Source: Microbacterium sp. SLBN-154
GTDB lineage: Bacteria; Actinomycetota; Actinomycetes; Actinomycetales; Microbacteriaceae
Length of the DNA stretch: 64,000 nucleotides
Direction of reading: 5' to 3'
NCBI RefSeq assembly: GCF_006715565.1
Contig: NZ_VFNL01000001.1
Coordinates: 1,240,001 to 1,304,000 of the forward strand
The translations under genes and the position numbers were made by a program. The notes beneath the pieces are model-generated. The model worked only from the letters and a program-made list of their open reading frames with translations. It was not told where the DNA came from and searched no databases. The number at the start of each line of letters is the position of its first letter. Position 1 is the first letter of the stretch. Positions 8,978-18,069 of this stretch are shown here, piece after piece.

Positions 8978-10054
8978 TCATCCCCCGGCGAGGGTCGCGC
9001 CGGCCTGCTGAAGACAACGTCGGGGGTCGCCGAGCGCTTCCCTCGTCGAACCGGCGAGTTTCGTCAGCGACAGGTGGCGCACGAACGAATCTGTCGAGGC
9101 GCCGTCGGCGATGCGCCCGGCGACGAGTGCGACCGGGATGCCCCGCGCGGCCGCGAGATCATGCACGTGGGCGACGGTCTTCCCTGCTGCGGATGACCGG
9201 TCGAAGGAGCCCTCGCCCGTGATGACAAGGGATGCCGCGGCGAGTCGGGCCGGTAGGTCGATGAGTTGCGCCACCGCCTCCGCACCCGGCACGAGGCGTG
9301 CGCCCCACGCGAGCACGCCGAAGCCGGTGCCGCCCGCGGCTCCCGCGCCCGGGGTCTCGGGGTCGGCATCGAGCAGGTCCGCGAAGCGCGCGAGGGCGGC
9401 GTCGAGGAGCGGGATGTCGGTCATCCCCGCGCCCTTCTGCGGCCCGAAGACCGCCGCGGCCCCGCGCTCGCCGAGGAGGGGGCTGGTCACATCGGTGAGG
9501 ACCGTCACGCCGCCCGGCGGCAGGGGAGCGAGGTGGCGCAGGTCGGCGTCGGCGACGCTCGAGAGCCCGCGTGCCCCCGGGGCGATCGGCCTGCCCGCGG
9601 CATCGGTGAATCGCGCCCCGAGGGCGGTGAGCATCCCAGCGCCGCCGTCCGTGGATGCGCTGCTGCCGATGCCCAGGATCAGCCGTGACACCCCGTGCGC
9701 GAGCGCGGCGGCGATCGCCTCGCCGAAGCCGCGGGTGTCGGCGTCCCACGGTCTCAGCTGCGGCGGCGAGCCGAGGAGTTCGATCCCCGAGGTGGACGCG
9801 AGCTCGACCACGCCCGTTCCGTTCGGGGCGTCGTCGGTTGCGGGGAGCAGCAGCCAGGAGGACATCCGTCGCGCCCCGGGGACCGCAGCGGCGAATGCGT
9901 CGAGGGTTCCCTCTCCGCCGTCGGCCATCGGGCAGAGAACGACGTCGCGCTCGGGTTCGACGCTCCACCATCCTTCGGCGATCGCCTGGGCCGCGTCGGC
10001 CGCCCGGATCGACCCTTTGAAGGAGTCGATCGCGATGACGATCGGACCGCTCAT
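8978..10054 (-). CDS. Glycerate kinase (GlxK/GarK family)
   Basis: This 358-residue protein starts MSGPIVIAIDSFKGSIRAAD, the family's N-terminal motif, and has MADGGEGTLDA, GIGSSASTDGGAGML and ITGEGSFDRSSAAGKT. It would phosphorylate D-glycerate to 2-phosphoglycerate, the usual product of this family. The ATG at 10054 overlaps the ROK regulator's stop by 4 bp, so the two are translationally coupled. It lies back to back with an operon ending in a GH13_18 phosphorylase. If that enzyme splits glucosylglycerate, this kinase would take the released glycerate into glycolysis. Confidence 0.92.
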   Translation of the reverse strand: MSGPIVIAIDSFKGSIRAADAAQAIAEGWWSVEPERDVVLCPMADGGEGTLDAFAAAVPGARRMSSWLLLPATDDAPNGTGVVELASTSGIELLGSPPQLRPWDADTRGFGEAIAAALAHGVSRLILGIGSSASTDGGAGMLTALGARFTDAAGRPIAPGARGLSSVADADLRHLAPLPPGGVTVLTDVTSPLLGERGAAAVFGPQKGAGMTDIPLLDAALARFADLLDADPETPGAGAAGGTGFGVLAWGARLVPGAEAVAQLIDLPARLAAASLVITGEGSFDRSSAAGKTVAHVHDLAAARGIPVALVAGRIADGASTDSFVRHLSLTKLAGSTREALGDPRRCLQQAGATLAGG

Positions 10055-11193
10055 CGGGCGAGAGCGGCGTTGACGGCCGCCGCCGAGAACTCCCGGTCGA
10101 CGACGAGCGCGGCCAGGCCCACGGTCGCCGCCTGCCGTCCGAGCGTGGACAGGCTCACGGTGAGGTGCCGCGTCGCCCTGGGGAGCGAGAGCGGGTACAG
10201 CGTCTCGCGTACCCCGCTCAGAAGCGGTGGCGAGGCGAGCATTCCGCCGAGCACGACCTCTCCCGGGTTCAGCAGGGTCACGACCGTCGCGACGACCGTG
10301 CCGATGACCCGCCCTGCCTCCTGGGTGAGACGCGCGGCATCCGTATCGCCGGCTGCGAGGTACGCGCCGACGTCGGAACCCGATGCGGCGGGCTTGCCGA
10401 GATCGCTCAGCGCGCGGGCGACGGCCCTCCCCGACGCGACTGCCGCGAGGCATCCGCGCGCGCCGCATTGGCACACCATGTCGTCGTGCCCGGCGATCTT
10501 CACATGACCGATGTCGCCCGCACCGCCGTCGGTGCCGCGGTAGACCTGGCCGCCGATGACGATACCCGTGCCGATACCCGAAGAGACCTTGACGAAGCAG
10601 AGGGAGCGGGATGCCGGGTGCGCGCGTCGTTGCTCGCCGAGAGCGGCGGCATCGGCATCGTTCGCGACGAGCACGGGGAGGCCGAGGGCATCACCCAGGT
10701 GCTCCGGGACAGGGTACGCGTCCCACCCCGGCATGATCGGGGGCTGGCTGGGACGACCGGTGTCGGGATCGACGGGACCGGGAACGCTGATGCCGATCGC
10801 GGCCACGCGGTCGACCGCCCCGCCCGCGATCAGCGCTCGAGCACGTCCGGTGATCACATTGAGCGTGTGATCGGGGCCGTCGGCGACGGCGACGTCGATC
10901 TCCTGCTGGTCGAGAACCGTGCCGCCGAGATCGGTGAGGGAGACCGTGGTATGCGTCGTGTCCACCGTTGCGGTGACGATACCGGCGTGGGACGTGTTGA
11001 ACTCCAGTCGCCGCGAGGGGCGGCCGCCGGTCACGCGCTCTGTGCCCCGTTCGACGATGAGGCCGTGGTGGAGCAGAGCGTCCACCCGCGTCGCGACGGT
11101 CATACGCGAGAGCCCGGTCAGCTCCAGGACATCGCCGCGCGTGAGCGCGCCATGCTCGCGGATCAGCTCCAGCACGTCTCCGGGTCCGGACAT
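10051..11193 (-). CDS. ROK-family transcriptional regulator
   Basis: This 380-residue protein has an N-terminal winged helix (GALTRGDVLELTGLSRMTVATR) followed by the ROK sugar-kinase-like fold. It contains IGHVKIAG and the zinc motif CQCGARGCLAAVASG (CxCGxxGC). The kinase-like glycines are kept, but the protein is a regulator because of the DNA-binding head. GGAGAGGAGG precedes the ATG at 11193. It is divergent from the sugar-uptake operon at 11325, and the shared intergenic region holds a CTAGAC/GTCTAG inverted repeat that I take as its likely operator. Confidence 0.92.
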   Translation of the reverse strand: MSGPGDVLELIREHGALTRGDVLELTGLSRMTVATRVDALLHHGLIVERGTERVTGGRPSRRLEFNTSHAGIVTATVDTTHTTVSLTDLGGTVLDQQEIDVAVADGPDHTLNVITGRARALIAGGAVDRVAAIGISVPGPVDPDTGRPSQPPIMPGWDAYPVPEHLGDALGLPVLVANDADAAALGEQRRAHPASRSLCFVKVSSGIGTGIVIGGQVYRGTDGGAGDIGHVKIAGHDDMVCQCGARGCLAAVASGRAVARALSDLGKPAASGSDVGAYLAAGDTDAARLTQEAGRVIGTVVATVVTLLNPGEVVLGGMLASPPLLSGVRETLYPLSLPRATRHLTVSLSTLGRQAATVGLAALVVDREFSAAAVNAALAR

Positions 11194-11224
11194 GGGTCCT
11201 CCTCTCCGCTCACTCTACTTATGC

Positions 11225-11257
11225 TTGACAGCTAGACAAAACAAATCTAACGTCTAG
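11225..11257 (+). promoter_or_regulatory. Promoter and candidate ROK operator
   Basis: TTGACA (11225-11230), a 17-bp spacer and TAACGT (11248-11253) form a good promoter for the sugar operon. CTAGAC (11232-11237) and GTCTAG (11252-11257) form a perfect 6-bp inverted repeat with 14 bp between arms; it covers the spacer and the -10. On the other strand, TTGTTT and TAAGTA with 17-bp spacing could serve the ROK gene. Repression of both directions by the ROK protein is inferred. Confidence 0.6.
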
Positions 11258-11324
11258 TCATATCTGGGCCCCACCCGTTTGGGCGCAGTCCCTGCATCTG
11301 ATGTCAAGCGCGAGGAGGCGCACG

Positions 11325-12722
11325 GTGAAGATCCGTACCGCAGCGGTGACCCTGACCATGATCGGCGCAACGGCTCTCGTCCTGTCGAGTTGTTCTGCCG
11401 GCGGAAGTGACAGCGATGGAGGTGACAGCGGGGACGGCATCACTTTCTGGGTTCAGGAAGATCTTCCCGATCGCGTCGCGGCGACCGAAGAGATCGTCGC
11501 GGCCTTCACCGAGGAGTCCGGCATCCCCGTCGAGGTCGTCTCGGTGGCCGAAGACCAGTTCGCCCAGCTCATCACGTCCTCCGCGGCAGCGGGCGATCTC
11601 CCCGACGTCATCGGCGGCATCTCGCTGCCCCAGGTGCGGACGCTCTCGGCCAACGAGCTCGTCGACGCCGACGCCGTCGGCGCGGTGATCGACAGCCTCG
11701 ACGCATCGACGTTCTCCGACAAGGCGCTCGAGCTGACGGCGGACGGCGACGCGCAGCTGGCGGTGCCGAGCGAGTCGTGGCTGCAGATGCTGTTCTACCG
11801 CACCGACCTCTTCGAAGCCGCCGGGCTCGACGCACCGGACACGTATGAGAAGGTGCTCGAGGCGGCCGAGGCCCTCAACTCGCCCGAACTCGCCGGTTTC
11901 GTGGGGGCGACCGCTCCCGGCGACGCGTTCACCGAGCAGACCTTCGAGCAGGTGGCCCTGGGCAACGACTGCCAGCTGGTGAATGCGGACGGCGAGATCG
12001 AGCTCGACTCGGCGGCGTGCGTGGAGGCGTTCGGCTTCTACGGCGACCTGATCTCGAACTACTCCGTGCCCGGCGCGCAGGACGTCGACACCACGCGAGC
12101 CACTTACTTCGCTGGTGAGGCGGCCATGTTCATCTGGTCCAGCTTCGTCCTCGATGAGATGGCGGGATTGCGCGAAGACGCCAAGCCGAACTGCCCGGAG
12201 TGCGCAGACAACCCCGCGTTCCTCGCCGAGAACACCGGCGTCGTGACCTCGATCGCCGGGCCCGATGGCACCGAGCCCGCGCAGTTCGGTGAGATCACCT
12301 CGTGGACGATCACCGAAGGGGCGAACGTCGAAGACTCGCAAGCATTTGTCGAATACATGATGAGCACCGGCTACGAGGACTGGATCGCCATCGCTCCCGA
12401 GGGGAAGGTGCCCGTGCGCTTCGGGACGGCGGATGAGCCGGCGCTCTACTCCGATGCGTGGGCGACGTTCCCCGCCGGCGTCGACACGAAGGCACCGCTG
12501 TCGGACTTCTACGCGCCCGAGGTGCTCGAACAGGTGGCCGCCGGGCCCGAGAACATCGCCCGCTGGGCGATCCCGCAGGGGCAGGGCGACCTCCTCGGGG
12601 CCCTGCAGGGTGAGCAGCCCGTAGCGACCGCGGTGAGCGAGGTCACGCAGGGCACCGACGCCGAGCAGGCCGCCGCAATCGCCGCGGAGGCGGCGCGCTC
12701 CGTGCAGGAGTCGCTCCAGTGA
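11325..12722 (+). CDS. Sugar ABC transporter substrate-binding lipoprotein (family 1)
   Basis: This 465-residue protein begins at GTG 11325, with GAGGAGG six bases upstream; an in-frame ATG at 11301 has no such site. The signal peptide ends in VLSSC, giving a lipidated Cys23. The mature protein has the family 1 fold (ITFWVQEDLPDRVAA, DLPDVIGGISLPQV, WLQMLFYRTDLFEAAGL) found in MalE-like oligosaccharide binders. It is first in the seven-gene operon and overlaps the first permease by 4 bp. The ligand is probably a glucoside or galactoside, judged by the downstream enzymes. Confidence 0.9.
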   Translation: MKIRTAAVTLTMIGATALVLSSCSAGGSDSDGGDSGDGITFWVQEDLPDRVAATEEIVAAFTEESGIPVEVVSVAEDQFAQLITSSAAAGDLPDVIGGISLPQVRTLSANELVDADAVGAVIDSLDASTFSDKALELTADGDAQLAVPSESWLQMLFYRTDLFEAAGLDAPDTYEKVLEAAEALNSPELAGFVGATAPGDAFTEQTFEQVALGNDCQLVNADGEIELDSAACVEAFGFYGDLISNYSVPGAQDVDTTRATYFAGEAAMFIWSSFVLDEMAGLREDAKPNCPECADNPAFLAENTGVVTSIAGPDGTEPAQFGEITSWTITEGANVEDSQAFVEYMMSTGYEDWIAIAPEGKVPVRFGTADEPALYSDAWATFPAGVDTKAPLSDFYAPEVLEQVAAGPENIARWAIPQGQGDLLGALQGEQPVATAVSEVTQGTDAEQAAAIAAEAARSVQESLQ

Positions 12723-13732
12723 CGCAGCTGGCCGGGGGGACGGGCGTAGCGAGCCCGCCCCCCGCGCCGCCTGCTCCAGGACGCAAAGAGCGGATCGGGC
12801 GTTCGCGCAAGGCCCGGGAGGAGAACCGGGCCGGGCTCCTCCTCATCAGCCCGACCCTCGTCATCATCGCGGTGGCGGTGGTGCTGCCGATCCTCTGGGC
12901 GGTGGCGCTGGCGTTCCAGGATGTGCGGCTCATCAACATCCGCGGTACCGGCTTCATCGGCGAGTACACTCTCGACAACTTCGTCGAAGTGCTCACGTCA
13001 CCCGGCTTCTTCCAGTCGCTGTGGACAACGGTCGTCTACTCGGTCTGCGGCACGGCACTGGCGATCGGCATCGGCCTCGTCGCCGCGCTCGCGCTGCAGA
13101 AGCCCTTCCGGGGGCGCGGACTCATCCGGGCATCCCTCCTCCTTCCGTACGTGGCTCCGGTGGTGGCCGCCACCTTCGTCTGGGCGACGCTGCTGAATCC
13201 GCAGTTCGGCTTCGTCAACTGGGTCGGCCGGAACCTCCTCGGATGGGAGGATCCGGTGGCGTTCCTGTCGCAGCGGTCGCTGCCGGTGTCGCTGTTCGGG
13301 CTGGAGATCGACCTGCCGATCGCACTCATGACCGTCATCTGCTTCGAGGCGTGGCGATCATTTCCCTTCGCCTTCCTCTTCCTCACCGCACGGCTGGGTG
13401 CGGTCCCCGGCGCCCTCGACGAGGCCGCCCGCATCGACGGGGCCACCCCGACACAGCGTTTCCGCCACATCCTCTGGCCGCAGCTTCTCCCCACCATCGC
13501 CGTATTGAGCGTGCTGCGCTTCATCTGGACGTTCAACAACTTCGACGACATCTACCTGCTCACGGGCGGCGGCGCGGGCACCCAGGTGGTCTCGGTCCGC
13601 GTCTTCGACTACATGACCGCTCGCGGCGACATCGGCGCGGCGGCGGCGCAGGCTCTCGTGCTCGCGCTCATCCTCGCCGTGCTCGTCGGCGTCTACCTCA
13701 AGCTCTTCGGGCGACAGGAGGAACAGGCATGA
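12719..13732 (+). CDS. Sugar ABC transporter permease, MalF-like
   Basis: This 337-residue membrane protein has about six helices after a basic N-terminal tail. The EAA loop is intact (LDEAARIDGATPTQRFRHI, near 230). Its GTG start at 12719 overlaps the stop of the binding-protein gene (GTGA). With the next permease it forms the transmembrane channel of a carbohydrate importer. No ATPase is encoded in the operon, so a shared MsiK/MalK-type ATPase elsewhere probably powers it, as is common in actinobacteria. Confidence 0.9.
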   Translation: MTQLAGGTGVASPPPAPPAPGRKERIGRSRKAREENRAGLLLISPTLVIIAVAVVLPILWAVALAFQDVRLINIRGTGFIGEYTLDNFVEVLTSPGFFQSLWTTVVYSVCGTALAIGIGLVAALALQKPFRGRGLIRASLLLPYVAPVVAATFVWATLLNPQFGFVNWVGRNLLGWEDPVAFLSQRSLPVSLFGLEIDLPIALMTVICFEAWRSFPFAFLFLTARLGAVPGALDEAARIDGATPTQRFRHILWPQLLPTIAVLSVLRFIWTFNNFDDIYLLTGGGAGTQVVSVRVFDYMTARGDIGAAAAQALVLALILAVLVGVYLKLFGRQEEQA

Positions 13733-14604
13733 GCAGCCTCACCCGCGACCGGATCGAGAACCGGCTGATCGCGATCCTTCGGCCCATCGTGATCTCCGTG
13801 CTGCTGATCGTGGCCGTCTTCCCCTTCTACTACATGGTCCTGCTCAGTTTCCGCTCGCTCGACTCTCTCCTGCAGAACCCCGGGGCGCTGTGGATCTCGA
13901 TCGAGGAGCTCGATCTCTCGACGTACCTCGACGTCCTGCTTCCGGTCTCGGACGGCGGCCAGGGCTTCATCGTCTTCATGCGGAACTCGCTGCTCGTCGC
14001 CCTGTCGACCGTGGCGCTCACGCTCCTCGTCGCGATCCCGGGTGCCTATGCCGTCAGTCGGCTGAAGTTCTTCGGTCGCCGTCAGGTGTCGGGGCTGTTC
14101 CTCGCGGTGTACTTCTTCCCCGCGATCCTCCTCGCCGTCCCGCTCTTCGTGTTCTTCACCCAGCTCGGTCTGCGCGGGTCCCTGATCGCCCTCGTGATCG
14201 TCTACGTCTCGCAGGTGGCGGCGGTGTCGATCTACACCCTGAAGAACTACTTCGCGACCGTCCCGGTGTCGCTCGAGGAGGCGGCCGCGATCGACGGGTG
14301 CACGAGACTGCAGACGATGCGGAAGATCAGCCTGCCGCTGGCAATGCCGGCGCTGGTGTCGAACGGCCTGTTCATCTTCATGATCGCGTGGAACGAGTTC
14401 CTCTTCGCGCTGCTGTTCCTCGTCGAGCGACGAGACTCCTGGACGGTCTCGCTCGGTCTGTCCCAGCTCTCGGGGAGCATCGAGGTGCCGACGACCGTTC
14501 TCATGGCGGGGTCGGTCATCCTGACCCTGCCCATCATCATCTTGTTCTTCGCCTCTGAGCGACTCCTCGTCGGTGGGCTGACCGCCGGCGCAGAGAAGGG
14601 ATGA
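13729..14604 (+). CDS. Sugar ABC transporter permease, MalG-like
   Basis: This 291-residue protein has about six transmembrane helices and the EAA loop LEEAAAIDGCTRLQTMRKI near 185. The start ATG at 13729 overlaps the MalF-like gene by 4 bp and its stop overlaps the dehydrogenase gene by 4 bp. It is the second half of the importer channel, and it ends in the hydrophobic-then-short-tail pattern (ASERLLVGGLTAGAEKG) usual for MalG-type proteins. Confidence 0.9.
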   Translation: MSSLTRDRIENRLIAILRPIVISVLLIVAVFPFYYMVLLSFRSLDSLLQNPGALWISIEELDLSTYLDVLLPVSDGGQGFIVFMRNSLLVALSTVALTLLVAIPGAYAVSRLKFFGRRQVSGLFLAVYFFPAILLAVPLFVFFTQLGLRGSLIALVIVYVSQVAAVSIYTLKNYFATVPVSLEEAAAIDGCTRLQTMRKISLPLAMPALVSNGLFIFMIAWNEFLFALLFLVERRDSWTVSLGLSQLSGSIEVPTTVLMAGSVILTLPIIILFFASERLLVGGLTAGAEKG

Positions 14605-15665
14605 CCCCGATGCCTCACATCGTGCAGTTCACCGCGCCCGGATCCGTCGAGGTCGTCGAGATCGTTCCTGCTCCGCTCGTCCCCGGCTCCGTCCGCGTCG
14701 CCACCTGGTACTCGGGGATCTCCGCGGGTACGGAGCTCACTGCGTACCGCGGCACGAACCCCTACCTCACGAGCACCTGGGACTCGCAGCGGCGCCTCTT
14801 CGTCCCGGGCGAACCGAGCTTCGGGTACCCCGTGCAGGGGTGGGGCTACTCCGAGGTCGGCGAGGTCGTCGAGGTCGCCGATGACGTGACCGCGCTGGCA
14901 GTCGGAGACGTCGTGCACGGGATCTGGGGGCACCGCTCCGATGCTGTCCTGCCGGCGGCTGCACTGGAAGGACGGTTGCTTCCCACCGACGCCGACCCCC
15001 TGCTCGGGACATTCGCGAGGGTTGCGTCGATCGCGCTCAACGGCGTGCTCGCGGCCGACGTGCGGCTGGGAGAGCGGGTCGCGATCTTCGGTCAGGGGGT
15101 GATCGGGCTCTTGGCGACGCGCCTCGCCACGCTCGCGGGCGGGCGTGTGTATGCCGTCGACACGGTGCCGGACCGCCTCGAGGTCGCCCGCAGATTCGGC
15201 GCCGCAGAGGTGGTGGACGCCCTCATCGACGGGGGCGCGGGGGCCCGTATCCGCGAGCTCACGGGCGAGGGCGTCGACAGCGCCATCGAGCTGTCGGGCA
15301 GCGACCGGGCGCTCCACGAGGCGATCCGGAGTGTCGTGGTCGAGGGGATCGTGGCGGCATCCGGCTTCTATCAGGGAGGGGCGGTGAACCTCCACCTGGG
15401 CGAGGAGTTCCATCACAACCGGGTCCGCATCCTCGCGAGTCAGATCTCCGGTGTTCCGGTCGGGCTCGGTGGCCGGTGGGACCAGTCACGTCTCGTCCGC
15501 ACCGTGATGGCGCTCATGCTCGAGGGGCGGCTCGACGCCGCCGCCCTCGTGACCGATGTCGTCGATGTCAGCGACGTCGCCGACATCTTCCGGCGTCTGG
15601 ATGCCGGTGACTCGGCCATCCTGCAGGCTGTGCTGGCCTTCGAACGCGCGCCGAGGTCGCTGTGA
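14601..15665 (+). CDS. MDR-family dehydrogenase, YcjQ-like
   Basis: This 354-residue protein belongs to the medium-chain dehydrogenase family. It has GYSEVGEVVEV near 85 and the NAD-binding Rossmann motif GQGVIGLLATRLA near 160. The spacing of SAGTELTAYRG, GVDSAIELSGSD and FHHNRVRILASQ matches what I recall of E. coli YcjQ, which oxidises gulosides/glucosides at C3. Typical catalytic-zinc cysteines are not evident. It is coupled by 4-bp overlaps to the permease before and the Gfo/Idh/MocA gene after, so it probably acts on the imported glycoside. Substrate assignment is inference. Confidence 0.75.
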   Translation: MTPMPHIVQFTAPGSVEVVEIVPAPLVPGSVRVATWYSGISAGTELTAYRGTNPYLTSTWDSQRRLFVPGEPSFGYPVQGWGYSEVGEVVEVADDVTALAVGDVVHGIWGHRSDAVLPAAALEGRLLPTDADPLLGTFARVASIALNGVLAADVRLGERVAIFGQGVIGLLATRLATLAGGRVYAVDTVPDRLEVARRFGAAEVVDALIDGGAGARIRELTGEGVDSAIELSGSDRALHEAIRSVVVEGIVAASGFYQGGAVNLHLGEEFHHNRVRILASQISGVPVGLGGRWDQSRLVRTVMALMLEGRLDAAALVTDVVDVSDVADIFRRLDAGDSAILQAVLAFERAPRSL

Positions 15666-16774
15666 CGGCGAAAGCGCTCGGAGACATCCCGGATCATCGA
15701 CCGCTGATTCCCCGTGACCCGCCGGCTGTCGGGCTCATCGGGGCCGGCGCAATCGCGCGGAGCGCCCACCTCCCCGCGTATCGCGCATGGGGAGTGCCAG
15801 TGGTCGCGGTCGCCTCGCGCGACGCCGCCGACGCACGAGCCCTCGCCGCGGACTTCGCGATCACCCGGGTGCACTCCACGGTCGAGGAGCTCCTCGCCGA
15901 CCCGGCGGTGGCGGTCGTCGACCTCGCGACCGGCCCGCGGGGACGGATCGACCTCATCGAGGCGGCGGTCAGCGCGGGCAAGCATGTCCTTGCGCAGAAG
16001 CCACTGACCATCGACGAGGCCGATATGCCGCGACTCGCGGAGATCGTCGCCGGCGCCCGCGCGCGGGGATTGCGCCTCGCGGTCAACCAGAACGCGCGGT
16101 GGGCCCCCGCATGGCGGCTCGCCACGCTGCTCGTCCGCGGTGGGGCGATCGGTGAGGTCGTCGGGATCACCCACCTGCACGACAAGCCGCTCCCGCCTCT
16201 GGCAAGTACGCCGTTCGACGCCGTTCCGCACATGCTCCTGGCCGACTACCTCGTTCACTGGATCGACATCAGCCGCTGCTGGCTCGAGGGCGCGCGCGTG
16301 GACGCGGTGTGGGCGAGCGAGTCGAGGGTCCCGCAGCAACCGGCGTCCGCTTGCAATCCGTGGAACGCCGACGTCCGGTTCCGGACCGATCGCGGTGCGA
16401 CCGCGGTCGTGCGGATCGTCGGCGATTCCCGCGCGACGGGCGGCGGCTGTCCGTTCTGGATCCACGGAACCGAGGGAACCCTCCGGGGGAGCGTCCTTCG
16501 CGGCAGCGATCAGCTCGAACTCGACCGCGACGGCGACGTGACGACCTTCGCAGTAGAGGGTCAGTGGTTCCCGGACGGCTTCGCCGGCGCGATGGGGGAG
16601 CTCCTCTCGGCCGTCGTGTCCGATCGTGAGCCTGAGAACTCTCTCGCGCACGTGCTCGCCACCGCGCGTCTCGGGTTCGCCGCTGTCGCCTCAGCCGAGG
16701 AGGACGGAGCGCCGGTGCATCCGCACGACCTTCTCCTCACGCGCGCGACCTCCGAAAGCGTGGTCACTCCATGA
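15662..16774 (+). CDS. Gfo/Idh/MocA-family oxidoreductase, YcjS-like
   Basis: This 370-residue protein has an N-terminal NAD(P)-binding fold (VGLIGAGAIARSAHLPAY, about 23-40) and the family motif HVLAQKPLTID near 108, which keeps the catalytic lysine of the EKP motif. The second domain carries the substrate-site segment VDYLVHWIDI-like (ADYLVHWIDISRCW). The GTG at 15662 overlaps the previous stop. The family oxidises sugars, glycosides and inositols. Together with the MDR enzyme it recalls the YcjQ/YcjS pair that works at C3 of glycosides; no YcjR-like isomerase is present here. Confidence 0.85.
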   Translation: MTAKALGDIPDHRPLIPRDPPAVGLIGAGAIARSAHLPAYRAWGVPVVAVASRDAADARALAADFAITRVHSTVEELLADPAVAVVDLATGPRGRIDLIEAAVSAGKHVLAQKPLTIDEADMPRLAEIVAGARARGLRLAVNQNARWAPAWRLATLLVRGGAIGEVVGITHLHDKPLPPLASTPFDAVPHMLLADYLVHWIDISRCWLEGARVDAVWASESRVPQQPASACNPWNADVRFRTDRGATAVVRIVGDSRATGGGCPFWIHGTEGTLRGSVLRGSDQLELDRDGDVTTFAVEGQWFPDGFAGAMGELLSAVVSDREPENSLAHVLATARLGFAAVASAEEDGAPVHPHDLLLTRATSESVVTP

Positions 16775-18069
16775 CCGAGACCCATGACATTCCGGTGACC
16801 GACCGCGCGCGCGTCTATACGGAGGGGTGGCAGAGCTGGAGCCCCACGACCTGGTATCGACGCGGGGAGCCGCCGCACCGCCCCGACGAGGGGTGGCAGC
16901 ATCTCATGAGGTTCCGACCCGGGCATCCTGCGCCCGAGGGTCTCCTGCAGGGCGAAGGCCTCGTCGTGGTCGACCCGGGCGGCGGCGGTGCCGCCGAAGT
17001 CTTCGCCGCGCTCGACGCTTCGGAGCGTGTGCCGACCATCCATGCGAGCTGGCGTGGCGACCGCGTCATCGTCACCGCGGAGGACGGCGTCGAGCGGTGG
17101 ACGGCAGCGCCGTCGGATGACCCCGGTGACGCCGCACTCGCGGCATTCGGATCGCGGTTCGGTGCCGCTGCCGGAGCGCGGACCGGCTCACCGACGCCGC
17201 GCGTCTGGTGCACCTGGTACCAGTACTTCGAGGACGTGACGGCGGCGCATGTCGTCGAGAATCTGCGCGCCATCGACGCAGGCGCCCTCGGCGAGGGTGT
17301 CGATGTGGATGTCGTGCAGATCGACGATGGCTGGAGCCTTGGCACGGGTGAATGGACGGCACCCAACCCGCGCTTCGGTGACCTGAGCGAAGCCGTCGCC
17401 GCCATCCGCGACACCGGGCGTCGTGCCGGCGTCTGGCTGGCGCCGTTCAGCGTCGGTTCGCGGTCCGACCTCGCCGTGCGCCACCCCGATTGGCTCACCG
17501 GGCCGGCCGGGTACAACTGGGGCGACGAGCTCATCGGTCTCGACCTCACCCACCCCGGAGTCCGCGATTACCTCTCCGAGGTCTTCACCCGGCTACGCAC
17601 CCTCGGCGTCGACTATCTCAAGCTCGACTTCCTGTACTCCGGGGCCGTCCCAGGCGCCCGTCATGAGGACTTCACCCCCGTCGCCGCCTATCGGTCGGGG
17701 CTCCAGCTCATCCGCGACGTCATGGGGGAGGACGCGTACCTCCTCGGTTGCGGTGCTCCGATCCTGCCGAGCGTCGGGCTCGTCGATGCGATGCGCGTCT
17801 CACCCGATACCTTCCACGAGGGCGGCGAGGACGGCTCGCAGGGGATGCGGGGACGGATGTCACTGGAAGCGCGCTCCTGGCAGGACCGACGCCTCTACAC
17901 CACCGATCCGGATTGCCTCGTCGCCAGGCCCGGCTTCGCCCTGCGGGACGAGTGGGCGGAGGTCGTCCTGAACGCACCCGGGGTCCGGGGGTTCAGCGAC
18001 CGGATCGCGGACCTCGACGCGCACGGGCGGGAGCTCGTGCGCCGATTGCTCACGGAGGGGCCGGTATGA
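16771..18069 (+). CDS. GH36-like glycoside hydrolase (alpha-galactosidase type)
   Basis: This 432-residue protein belongs to clan GH-D. The (beta/alpha)8 barrel shows WCTWYQYFEDVTAAHVVENL, VDVVQIDDGW and LDLTHPGVRDYL. The nucleophile should be Asp286 in YLKLDFLYSG, and the acid/base Asp346 in MRVSPDTF. The N-terminal beta domain is short, so the protein is smaller than classic GH36 enzymes of about 700 residues, and no signal peptide is visible. It would cleave terminal alpha-galactosides, or a related alpha-glycoside, in the cytoplasm after uptake. It is coupled by 4-bp overlaps on both sides. Confidence 0.82.
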   Translation: MTETHDIPVTDRARVYTEGWQSWSPTTWYRRGEPPHRPDEGWQHLMRFRPGHPAPEGLLQGEGLVVVDPGGGGAAEVFAALDASERVPTIHASWRGDRVIVTAEDGVERWTAAPSDDPGDAALAAFGSRFGAAAGARTGSPTPRVWCTWYQYFEDVTAAHVVENLRAIDAGALGEGVDVDVVQIDDGWSLGTGEWTAPNPRFGDLSEAVAAIRDTGRRAGVWLAPFSVGSRSDLAVRHPDWLTGPAGYNWGDELIGLDLTHPGVRDYLSEVFTRLRTLGVDYLKLDFLYSGAVPGARHEDFTPVAAYRSGLQLIRDVMGEDAYLLGCGAPILPSVGLVDAMRVSPDTFHEGGEDGSQGMRGRMSLEARSWQDRRLYTTDPDCLVARPGFALRDEWAEVVLNAPGVRGFSDRIADLDAHGRELVRRLLTEGPV

